Positions 51,527 through 58,774 of a DNA stretch of 64,000 nucleotides are shown here, piece by piece. The stretch is from Paenarthrobacter sp. JL.01a. Its GTDB lineage: Bacteria > Actinomycetota > Actinomycetes > Actinomycetales > Micrococcaceae. Location: assembly GCF_025452095.1 (NCBI RefSeq), contig NZ_CP104877.1, positions 2,728,001 through 2,792,000 of the forward strand, in the 5' to 3' direction. Position 1 is the stretch's first letter. Every line of letters begins with the position of its first letter. The notes beneath the pieces are model-generated. The model was not told the origin of the DNA. It made no database searches and saw only the letters and a list, made by a program, of their open reading frames with translations. The position numbers and the translations under genes are program-made.

Positions 51527-53284
51527 CTACTTGAAGCTGGCGCCAACCAGTCCGCGGGTGGCAGCTACCAGCTTCATGGGATCGGACGAGCCCGCCGGCG
51601 GGATGTACACGGCCACGGACTCGGCGAAGTTCAACACCATGCCCGTAGTTGTCTCCTTGCCACCGGCAAAGACGGCGGAATCGTCCTCCAGGATGAGCTT
51701 GTCACCTGCTGCCTTGGGGGTTCCCTCGAACGAGAAGTCCAGGCGCCCCACCACCAGCGCACCGCCGTCGGCCGTCTTGAGCACGACGGTCTGGTTGCTG
51801 ACAGGTGTGTGGGTGAACTTGAAGTTGGCGCTGGTGCCGTTCTTCACGGTATCGGCCTGGTAAGCCAGGGCCCCGGCAATGTACGGGGATGCCTGGCCGT
51901 CGGCGAGCTTGCTCCGGTTGGGTGAATCCGGGTTGGTGAGCATTTCACTCAGGATTTCCAGCGCCTGGTTGCCGCTGTAGGCCAAGCCGTCCTTGTCGCT
52001 TGCAGCCACGGGCGTGGTGCCCTTGCGCGGGACCGGGAAGGACGGGAAGTTGGTGCCGGGCTGGAGGGGCGCGGTGCCCCACAGCTTGTAGTTTTCGCGC
52101 GGCGAAAGCTGCACGAGGGTCAGGACCTGCGGGACAACATTTCCTTCACCCTGGGTCAGGGCGTAGACGGTCCTTGGCCAGTCCTTCTTGGTGCTGATGA
52201 CGCTGCTCTGGAGCTTGGTGGCCCGGACCGGCATGCGCGCTTCGTACGCCGAGACAGCGGAGCGGATCTTGTAGTTCTGCGTCCGGATCTGGAGTTCCAT
52301 CTTGTCCACGCGCGGGGCAAGCTTGGCCGCATCCTTCGCGGCATCGGCCGCGTCAACGGTGCTGGCAACCTGTTCCAGGATGCGCTGAAGCTGGGATTCG
52401 AGCATGACCGGGGTTCCGCCGTCGCCACCGGCTGCTGCGGAGGACGAGGCAGAAGGGGTCGCATCCGGAGAAGACGTGGCCTGGGCGGCCACAGCCGTCC
52501 CGCCGACCATGACTGCTGCAAGCGCGGCAGCTACGGCAGTAACTCGCAGGGCCGGGCCTTCGGCTCCACCGGTACGACGGCGGCCCTCATCGCCCGCGGG
52601 CGACTGTACGGGCAGCGTCGTGGTTGCCTCGCCGTCATGCGGACCGTCACCCTCGCCGTCCTTGCGGCGGCTGCTCAAGGCTTTGGCGATGAACGGCAGG
52701 GCCGCTCCCACCAGGATGATGATGATGCCCAGGACGATCAGCGGCACAGCCCACGGTGTGGTGGCCTTGTTCGGGAACGTCATGGAGATCGCGGTCGGTG
52801 CAGGCTTGGTACCGTCGGCAGCCACCAGCAGCGACCATTCGCCGTCGGCGGGAGGATTCCAGGTGTATTCGAAGTCGCCGCTTGCGTCTTCAGTGCTTAC
52901 CCAGAGATCGGAGCCGGCCGGGGAGGGCGCTGTTGCTTCGCCGTCGGCGGAGGTCACTTCGAGCGACTTCTGGTCTGCGGAGACACCGGTCAGTGTGGTG
53001 TGGGCTGTTTTCCCTACCCAGGCATCGACATCGTCCGGGCGGCCTGTGGCAATGGTGTAGTTGCCCTCGCCCTGGATCTTGATCTTCACCGGGCCGTCAT
53101 GGAGGTCGATCAGTTTCTGATCGATCACGGTCAGCGGGGAAGCTTTGGTATCGCCGGGAACCGAAGCCGTCACGGTTTCAGCGGGGGCCCAGAAAGTCAG
53201 CTGGCCAATGCCGGCCAGCATCGTCAGCAGGCCCAGCAGCACCAGCAAGGCTGCAGTCTTCAAACGCACAGGATCACCTATCAT
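51527..53284 (-). CDS. large extracytoplasmic membrane protein of unknown function
   Basis: The 585-residue protein has a membrane segment at residues 9-27, an outside domain of about 130 residues, a second segment near 172-197 (PWAVPLIVLGIIIILVGAALPFIAKAL), a basic cytoplasmic stretch, a third segment near 248-268 (AVAAALAAVMVGGTAVAAQA), and a C-terminal 300-residue outside domain starting with Ser/Ala/Gly-rich sequence. Two repeated outside regions suggest two extracytoplasmic modules. I recognise no family. GTG 53269, with AGGTGAT five bases upstream, is an alternative start. It shares no operon with neighbours. Confidence 0.62.
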   Translation of the reverse strand: MIGDPVRLKTAALLVLLGLLTMLAGIGQLTFWAPAETVTASVPGDTKASPLTVIDQKLIDLHDGPVKIKIQGEGNYTIATGRPDDVDAWVGKTAHTTLTGVSADQKSLEVTSADGEATAPSPAGSDLWVSTEDASGDFEYTWNPPADGEWSLLVAADGTKPAPTAISMTFPNKATTPWAVPLIVLGIIIILVGAALPFIAKALSSRRKDGEGDGPHDGEATTTLPVQSPAGDEGRRRTGGAEGPALRVTAVAAALAAVMVGGTAVAAQATSSPDATPSASSSAAAGGDGGTPVMLESQLQRILEQVASTVDAADAAKDAAKLAPRVDKMELQIRTQNYKIRSAVSAYEARMPVRATKLQSSVISTKKDWPRTVYALTQGEGNVVPQVLTLVQLSPRENYKLWGTAPLQPGTNFPSFPVPRKGTTPVAASDKDGLAYSGNQALEILSEMLTNPDSPNRSKLADGQASPYIAGALAYQADTVKNGTSANFKFTHTPVSNQTVVLKTADGGALVVGRLDFSFEGTPKAAGDKLILEDDSAVFAGGKETTTGMVLNFAESVAVYIPPAGSSDPMKLVAATRGLVGASFK

Positions 53285-53465
53285 CAGCGGTCGTTGAACT
53301 TCAAGGGTAACCGTTTTGTTATCAAGGAGTCAGATCGGCGTGACGGCGGCGACACCCTGAAAAGCCCGCGGTGGCGCCGCCGCGGCCCGATTCAGTGCTC
53401 CTGATAGTGTGGCGATGATCATGATATCCGGGCAGTAATGAGCCTGAATTGACCCTGCACCACCA

Positions 53466-54791
53466 ATGAAAAGGCTGTACAACCCTGTGAAAGACCACAT
53501 GGAGTCCCGTCCCGTCGATGAGCCGGCGTCCGCTGCCGGACCGGCCGCTGTGGATGCCTCGTCGGAGGGGTCTGCCGCCGCTGTTCCAGTCCGGACCGGA
53601 CGGCTTGCCGCCATCAGCCGCCGACTCAGGCAGCCTATCCCCGGCGCCCGCAACCGCGTCCGCTTCGAGATGCCGCCGGAGGACGACAGCGACGCCGGTC
53701 GGGATGGCTTCCGCCCGGAGGACGATCACGGCTTTGGCGCTCCCGGTCCCCGGATGTCATCACAGCACCCCCTCTATGTCGGCTTCATGGGCACCGCCGG
53801 TGTCGGAGTGGCGCTGGCCGTGTTCTACATTGCCAGCAACACCACGCAGCTCATCCTGTGGATCGTTGCCGCCCTTTTCATTGCGTTGGGACTTGATCCC
53901 GTGGTCCGCTGGCTCGAGGCCCACAAGGTCCCGCGGCCCGCGGGCATCCTGATTTCCGTCTCAGCACTGGTACTGGCAGTGGCGGGTTTCTTCGCAACCC
54001 TGATTCCCACCATTGTTGAACAGGTCTCGGAGATCGTGCGGCAAGCCCCGGACTGGATCCGGAACTTCCTTGACTCAGACTTCTTCCGCACCGTGGACAG
54101 CCAGTTTGGCGTGCGCGAGCGCATCACCACGGAGCTCGACAAATTCGTCAAGGATCCCGAAACCATGGGTGGCATCTTCGGCGGTGTCGTTGGCTTCGGG
54201 TCCACCGTGGCCAACGGCCTGTTCGGCTCGCTGATCGTCCTTGTCCTGAGCCTGTACTTCCTGGCGGCACTGCCGTCGATGAAGAAGTGGGCTTACCGGC
54301 TTGCTCCCCGTTCACGCCGGCCCAGGGTCGAAGCCCTGTCAGAGGCGATCACCGATTCCGTGGGCAACTACGTGATCGGCCAGGCGTGCGTTGCCTTGCT
54401 GAACGCTGTCTTCGCCTTCATCGTCATGACCATCCTGGGCATCCCGTTCAGCGTCCTGCTGGCCTTCGTCGTGGCACTCTTGGCCTTCATCCCCTTGGTG
54501 GGCGGAATGATCGCGGCGGTAGTCGTCATCCTGGTTGCCCTCACGGCAGGCTGGCAGACCGCCGTCGTCTACGCGATCGCCTACTTCGCCTACCTCCAGT
54601 TCGAGGCCTACTTCATCTCGCCGCGCATCATGCAGCGCGCCGTGGCGGTGCCGGGCGCCGTCGCGGTCATCTCCGTCATTGCCGGCGGCAGCCTCCTGGG
54701 CGTGCTGGGAGCGCTTATTGCCATCCCGACCGCCGCGGCCATCATGTTGCTGATCAAGGAAGTCTTCATCGTCCGGCAAGACAGGCACTGA
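53466..54791 (+). CDS. AI-2E family transporter
   Basis: The 441-residue protein has eight membrane segments and the family features VRWLEAHKVPRPAGILISVSALVLAVAGFFATLIPTIVEQVSEIV and a helix-rich middle, then NYVIGQACVALLNAVFAFIVMTILGIPFSVLLAFVVALLAFIPLVGGMIAAVVVILVAL at the C-terminus. The name comes from TqsA; most members have unknown cargo. A 100-residue low-complexity N-terminus is present. The start at 53466 is not certain: ATG 53499 (MESRPVDEPAS) is a shorter choice. Confidence 0.85.
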   Translation: MKRLYNPVKDHMESRPVDEPASAAGPAAVDASSEGSAAAVPVRTGRLAAISRRLRQPIPGARNRVRFEMPPEDDSDAGRDGFRPEDDHGFGAPGPRMSSQHPLYVGFMGTAGVGVALAVFYIASNTTQLILWIVAALFIALGLDPVVRWLEAHKVPRPAGILISVSALVLAVAGFFATLIPTIVEQVSEIVRQAPDWIRNFLDSDFFRTVDSQFGVRERITTELDKFVKDPETMGGIFGGVVGFGSTVANGLFGSLIVLVLSLYFLAALPSMKKWAYRLAPRSRRPRVEALSEAITDSVGNYVIGQACVALLNAVFAFIVMTILGIPFSVLLAFVVALLAFIPLVGGMIAAVVVILVALTAGWQTAVVYAIAYFAYLQFEAYFISPRIMQRAVAVPGAVAVISVIAGGSLLGVLGALIAIPTAAAIMLLIKEVFIVRQDRH

Positions 54792-54818
54792 CCCCGTCCC
54801 CGACGCTCCCTCCCCTAG

Positions 54819-54883
54819 GGAGTTTTTGTACAGATAATGCCCCTAAACGACGCGTTTAGGGGCATTATCTGTACAAAAACTCC
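54819..54883. repeat. 31-bp perfect inverted repeat between convergent genes
   Basis: Left arm 54819-54849 pairs exactly with right arm 54853-54883, leaving three bases between them. Within it, TTTTTGTACAGATAATG and its complement contain a TGTACA core. It lies 28 bases past the AI-2E gene stop and 29 bases before the hydrolase stop. It can end transcription on both strands, but its length and T-rich arms suggest a mobile or recurring palindromic element. Confidence 0.85.
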
Positions 54884-54911
54884 GGGGTGGGGGTTGGGTA
54901 GTGACTACTGG

Positions 54912-55706
54912 TCAGGCGCTGGCTACCGGTCCCGCCCACTGGCGTGGCAGGCCGTCGACGCCGGCACCTGCGGGAGTTACGTCGTCGACGATTTCGTCAA
55001 GGACCCGCGCCGCGTACTTCTCCCCCACCCACAGGTGCTTCGCGCCGTCGACGCCGACAACCCGGGCTTGCGGAACCAGGCTGAACCGCCGGGCGGCTTC
55101 CTCCGGCTGCAGGTAGTCATCATGCTCGGGCACCAAAACCGTCAGCGGCTTGCCGGAACCGGCCCATTCCTTGAGGTGGACGTCCGTGGCCCGGTGCAGC
55201 GGCGGGGACAGGAGCACGGCTCCCTCAATCTGGCTCGCCACAGGCTCCACAGCGCCATACATCAGCGCAAGTTCCGTTCCAAAGGACCATCCCACCAGCC
55301 AGCGGTTGGGCAGGCCCCGACCAACTGCGAAACGCACAGCCGCCTCGACGTCGTAGCGCTCACCGATCCCCTCTTCGAACTGCCCATCGCTGGTGCCGCG
55401 CGGAGAGGACGTTCCCCTGGTATTGAAGCGAAGGACCGCGACGCCGGAGAGTGCGGGGAGCCTGTAGGACGCCTTGCGGTACACATGGGAATCCATGAAT
55501 CCGCCGTGGGTCGGCAGCGGGTGGAGGGTGATCAGGGTTGCCGTGACCTCACCGGATTCGGGAAGCGCAAGCTCGCCCACCAGGACCTTGCCGTCCTCCG
55601 TGGTGATCTCCACATTCTCGCGCTTGGCCGGAAGCACCGTTGAGGCACGGATCTCCGAGGGCGCGTCCTGCGGGGTGAAAACGAACGAGGCGGGGTCGAA
55701 AGTCAT
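54912..55706 (-). CDS. alpha/beta hydrolase (dienelactone-hydrolase-like)
   Basis: The 264-residue protein has the hydrolase fold. The nucleophile is the Ser of LVGWSFGTELALMYGAV, and the oxyanion region is ATLITLHPLPTHGGFMDS. The acid and His lie in LTVLVPEHDDYLQPEEAARRF and GAKHLWVGE. Family members include carboxylesterases and dienelactone hydrolases; the substrate is not shown. It has TAGGCT seven bases before the ATG. Confidence 0.82.
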   Translation of the reverse strand: MTFDPASFVFTPQDAPSEIRASTVLPAKRENVEITTEDGKVLVGELALPESGEVTATLITLHPLPTHGGFMDSHVYRKASYRLPALSGVAVLRFNTRGTSSPRGTSDGQFEEGIGERYDVEAAVRFAVGRGLPNRWLVGWSFGTELALMYGAVEPVASQIEGAVLLSPPLHRATDVHLKEWAGSGKPLTVLVPEHDDYLQPEEAARRFSLVPQARVVGVDGAKHLWVGEKYAARVLDEIVDDVTPAGAGVDGLPRQWAGPVASA

Positions 55707-55713
55707 GCTTCCT

Positions 55714-55719
55714 AGCCTA
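55714..55719 (-). promoter_or_regulatory. -10 hexamer, leaderless start of alpha/beta hydrolase gene
   Basis: TAGGCT on the minus strand ends seven bases before the ATG at 55706. Confidence 0.55.
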
Positions 55720-55725
55720 AGCGCA

Positions 55726-56070
55726 TCAGCGGTAGCGGTAGGTCCGCGAGGTCCAGCAGTTGGTGTGCCAGTGGCGACGCTCTGCCAATCCGGCGGCCGG
55801 CCCGAACAGGTGGTTGTCGGACCACACCACCAAATGCGCGATGCCCGGCAGGATTGCCGTGGAGCAACCCGGGCAGATGTATTGTTTTTCGGCTTTCTTG
55901 GCCGTCATGGTCCGGACCATCCAGTCACCGTCCGGAGCGCTCTCCCTGCGGGCAATTCCTGCACGGGCCCGCTCCAGGTCAAGCTCTGGCACCGGTTCGC
56001 TCCACTTGCCTGCAGCGTTGCCCGAGCGTGCGCTGGACGCGTTGCGGCGGGGACGGTTGGAGCGGGGCAT
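55726..56070 (-). CDS. zinc-ribbon protein divergent from nucS
   Basis: The 114-residue protein has an N-terminal basic region ([16 protein letters not shown]) and a C-terminal possible zinc site from CPGC ([13 protein letters not shown]) and HWHTNC near the end. Proteins like it are widespread in actinobacteria, sometimes misnamed ATP/GTP-binding. ATG 56070 directly follows GGAGGT. It is divergent from nucS with 49 bp between starts, so a functional link to mismatch repair is possible but unproven. Confidence 0.75.
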   Translation of the reverse strand: MPRSNRPRRNASSARSGNAAGKWSEPVPELDLERARAGIARRESAPDGDWMVRTMTAKKAEKQYICPGCSTAILPGIAHLVVWSDNHLFGPAAGLAERRHWHTNCWTSRTYRYR

Positions 56071-56106
56071 ACCTCCATTCTGCCCCAAACCACCGGACCC
56101 AGACGG

Positions 56107-56112
56107 TAATGT
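56107..56112 (+). promoter_or_regulatory. -10 hexamer, leaderless start of nucS
   Basis: TAATGT ends seven bases before the GTG at 56120 and supports that start. Confidence 0.55.
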
Positions 56113-56119
56113 GGGGCGG

Positions 56120-56815
56120 GTGCGACTCGTGATAGCCCGTTGTTCTGTTGATTATGTAGGCCGGCTCAAGGCCCACCTCCCCCTCGCCACCAGACTGCTG
56201 CTGGTCAAAGCCGACGGCTCGGTGCTGGTGCACTCCGACGGCGGCTCCTACAAGCCGCTGAACTGGATGAGCCCGCCTGCCACCTTGCGGGTGACCACCC
56301 CGGAGGAGACCGACGTCGAAGAGGGCGTGGTGGAACAGTGGACAGTGCAATCGGCCAAGACCGATGACCGCCTCATCATCAACATCTACGAACAACTCCA
56401 CGACACCTCCCATGATCTCGGCATCGACCCTGGCCTGATCAAGGATGGAGTGGAAGCGGACCTACAGCGCCTGCTGGCCGAGCAGATCGAGACACTGGGC
56501 CCGGGCTACTCGCTGATCCGCCGCGAGTACTTCACGGCCATCGGCCCCGTGGACATCCTGGCCCGCGACGCCAGCGGCGGCACCGTCGCCGTCGAACTCA
56601 AGCGCCGTGGTGACATCGACGGCGTCGAACAACTGACCCGGTACCTCGAGTTGCTGAACCGCGACCCCCTGCTGGCGCCCGTGCGGGGCATTTTCGCAGC
56701 ACAGCAAATCAAGCCCCAGGCCAAAGTTCTGGCAAATGACCGCGGAATCGATTGCGTCACCCTGGATTATGACGCCATGCGCGGAGTGGATGACAGCGAG
56801 TCCCGCCTCTTCTGA
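56120..56815 (+). CDS. nucS: mismatch-specific endonuclease NucS (EndoMS)
   Basis: The 231-residue enzyme cuts DNA at mismatches in archaea and actinobacteria, which lack MutS/MutL. The N-terminal domain opens [21 protein letters not shown]. The RecB-like nuclease domain holds the catalytic Asp145 ([10 protein letters not shown]), Glu159 and Lys161 ([24 protein letters not shown]). GTG 56120 is chosen from the usual start sequence and the TAATGT box seven bases upstream. The length is normal. It is separated from nagA by its own leaderless start. Confidence 0.96.
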   Translation: MRLVIARCSVDYVGRLKAHLPLATRLLLVKADGSVLVHSDGGSYKPLNWMSPPATLRVTTPEETDVEEGVVEQWTVQSAKTDDRLIINIYEQLHDTSHDLGIDPGLIKDGVEADLQRLLAEQIETLGPGYSLIRREYFTAIGPVDILARDASGGTVAVELKRRGDIDGVEQLTRYLELLNRDPLLAPVRGIFAAQQIKPQAKVLANDRGIDCVTLDYDAMRGVDDSESRLF

Positions 56816-56846
56816 GGCCTCCGGCGGCCAGTGTGCCGCAGGCCAC

Positions 56847-56852
56847 TAGAAT
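56847..56852 (+). promoter_or_regulatory. -10 hexamer, leaderless start of nagA
   Basis: TAGAAT ends seven bases before the ATG at 56860. Confidence 0.55.
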
Positions 56853-56859
56853 CAGAAAC

Positions 56860-58107
56860 ATGACTGCCGAAACCCGTTTCGCTTCCTCGTCCGCGCCAAG
56901 CCATCAGATCATCAAAGGAACGCTTGTCACCGACGGTGAGGTGATCGAAGACGGCCTGCTGGCCATCGACGGCGACCGGATTGCCTACGCGGGTCCAGCC
57001 GCGGACTTCGACCCCGAGGCTTTCGACGGCTTTGAGGGGGCGATCCGTCTCGGCGTCCCGAGCGGGAGCTACTTGATCCCCGGGCTGGTGGACGTGCATT
57101 GCCACGGCGGCAACGGAGGCGATTTCCCCGGCGGCGAAGAAAGCTCCGCGCGCAAAGCCGTCGAGTTCCTGCACCGCTCCGGAACCACAACCTTCCTCGC
57201 CAGCATGGTCACCGCGCCGCGGGAAGACCTCCTTCGCGGCATAGAGCTCTACGTGAAGCTGGTGGAGGAAGGACTCGTAGCCGGAATCCACCTTGAGGGC
57301 CCGTTCCTCTCCCATGCCCGCTGCGGGGCGCAGAATCCGGACTACCTGCTTGAGCCGGATCTGGACCTCATGACCGAGTTGGTCGGCGCCGCCGGGGGCA
57401 AGCTGGCCACCATGACGTACGCGCCGGAGCTCCCGGGCGCCGCTGCCCTGGTGGACCTCATGACCTCCCATGGCGTCACGCCCTCGTTGGGCCACACGGA
57501 TTGCGACGACGCCACGGCGGCAGCGTCGCTGGCCGCCGCCCGTGAAGGACTTGAGTCAGCAGGGTTCGACGGCGTCAGCTCGCTTCCGACCGTCACGCAC
57601 CTTTTCAATGGGATGCCTCCCCTTCACCACCGCTCGCCCGGGCCTGTCGCCGCCTGCTTGCGCATGGCGCAGGAAGGCAAGGCGGTAGTGGAACTCATCG
57701 CGGACGGTACCCATCTGGCACCCAGCACGGTCGCCACCGTGTTCCAGTTGGTCGGTGCAAGCAACATCGTCCTGGTGACCGATTCCATGGCCGCGGCCGG
57801 ATTGTCTGATGGCAACTACATGCTGGGCCCTTCCCCGGTGACGGTCAGCAACGGCGTAGCCACGCTGGATGCCACGGGATCGATCGCGGGCGGCACCGAC
57901 ACCCTCCTGGACGTCGTCCGGAAGACGGTGGCTGCCGGCGTCGCGCTTCCCGACGTCGTTTGTTCCGCAACGGCGGTTCCGGCGGCCGTGCTTGGCCTTT
58001 CCGACGAAATAGGTGGCCTACGACGCGGACTGCGCGCCGACGTCGTTCTTACCAATGAAGACCTGGAACTCACCGGCGTCATGCGCAATGGGCAATGGCT
58101 GTCCTAG
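56860..58107 (+). CDS. nagA: N-acetylglucosamine-6-phosphate deacetylase
   Basis: The 415-residue amidohydrolase removes acetate from GlcNAc-6-P, the step before NagB. Metal-binding and catalytic parts are LIPGLVDVHCHGGNGGDF, GIHLEGPFLSHARCGAQNP, SLGHTDCDDATAAA, VTHLFNGMPPLHHRSPG and LVTDSMAAAGLSDGNY with the catalytic Asp. The start is set by TAGAAT seven bases upstream; upstream in-frame codons lack support. It is followed by the cold-shock gene with its long leader. Confidence 0.94.
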   Translation: MTAETRFASSSAPSHQIIKGTLVTDGEVIEDGLLAIDGDRIAYAGPAADFDPEAFDGFEGAIRLGVPSGSYLIPGLVDVHCHGGNGGDFPGGEESSARKAVEFLHRSGTTTFLASMVTAPREDLLRGIELYVKLVEEGLVAGIHLEGPFLSHARCGAQNPDYLLEPDLDLMTELVGAAGGKLATMTYAPELPGAAALVDLMTSHGVTPSLGHTDCDDATAAASLAAAREGLESAGFDGVSSLPTVTHLFNGMPPLHHRSPGPVAACLRMAQEGKAVVELIADGTHLAPSTVATVFQLVGASNIVLVTDSMAAAGLSDGNYMLGPSPVTVSNGVATLDATGSIAGGTDTLLDVVRKTVAAGVALPDVVCSATAVPAAVLGLSDEIGGLRRGLRADVVLTNEDLELTGVMRNGQWLS

Positions 58108-58188
58108 CCAAGCGCTTCCGTGCAATTGCCGGGCGTGCCGCGTTACCTTCTTTTTACCTAAATTTTTCTCGAATTGCCCAAAACACCG

Positions 58189-58384
58189 TTGACCTCCGGC
58201 AGAGCACATGAAAGTGTTGTAGCAGTCTTTGTGTAGGTGGTTTTCATGCTCGCAAGACGAGTTGCGAGCGTGAAGCTCCTGCGAATCCAACCAGGTCATC
58301 TGGAAGGGAATTCAGGTCTTCTCGCGGAGTAACAAAGCCGGTACGAAGTGTATCGGACTGAAGTTCCATAATGAGGAGATATAC
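58189..58384 (+). promoter_or_regulatory. promoter and long 5' leader of the cold-shock gene
   Basis: TTGACC (58189-58194) and AAGTGT (58212-58217), 17 bases apart, form a candidate promoter. They leave a leader of about 160 bases. It holds a stem-loop at 58245-58272 (11 pairs with one G-T) and a GAGGAG ribosome site (58373-58378). Such leaders control CspA synthesis by temperature. Confidence 0.5.
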
Positions 58385-58588
58385 ATGGCACTGGGAACCG
58401 TAAAGTGGTTCAACGCTGAAAAGGGCTTCGGCTTCATTACCCCGGACGACTCGGATGGGGACGTCTTCGTTCACTACTCCGAGATCCAGACCGGTGGATT
58501 CAAGACCCTCGATGAGAACCAGCGCGTTCAGTTCGAGATCGGCCAGGGTGCCAAGGGCCCCCAGGCCACCGGCGTTACCGTCGTCTAG
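58385..58588 (+). CDS. cold-shock protein, CspA family
   Basis: The 67-residue single-stranded RNA/DNA-binding beta-barrel has both RNP motifs: [15 protein letters not shown] (RNP1) and DVFVHYSEI (RNP2). It keeps translation going in the cold by melting RNA. It sits alone between a long leader and a strong terminator, as is usual for major csp genes. Confidence 0.97.
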   Translation: MALGTVKWFNAEKGFGFITPDDSDGDVFVHYSEIQTGGFKTLDENQRVQFEIGQGAKGPQATGVTVV

Positions 58589-58634
58589 CCTTACCCGTTG
58601 ATTCTGCGTTGATTCCATATGGCGCGGAAGGGAC

Positions 58635-58676
58635 AAACACCTTGACCCCGGCTTCCGAGCCGGGGTCAAGGTGTTT
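58635..58676 (+). terminator. intrinsic terminator of the cold-shock gene
   Basis: A perfect 18-bp stem (58635-58652 with 58659-58676) with a 6-base loop; the right arm ends in TGTTT. Confidence 0.9.
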
Positions 58677-58774
58677 AAGGACGGGAAGTTCGTTTATGCG
58701 GCCCGCTCTGTCACATTCAGATTGCGACTGTTACTAAACACGAAGAAATGCCTGCTCATAAAAGCATTGACAAT

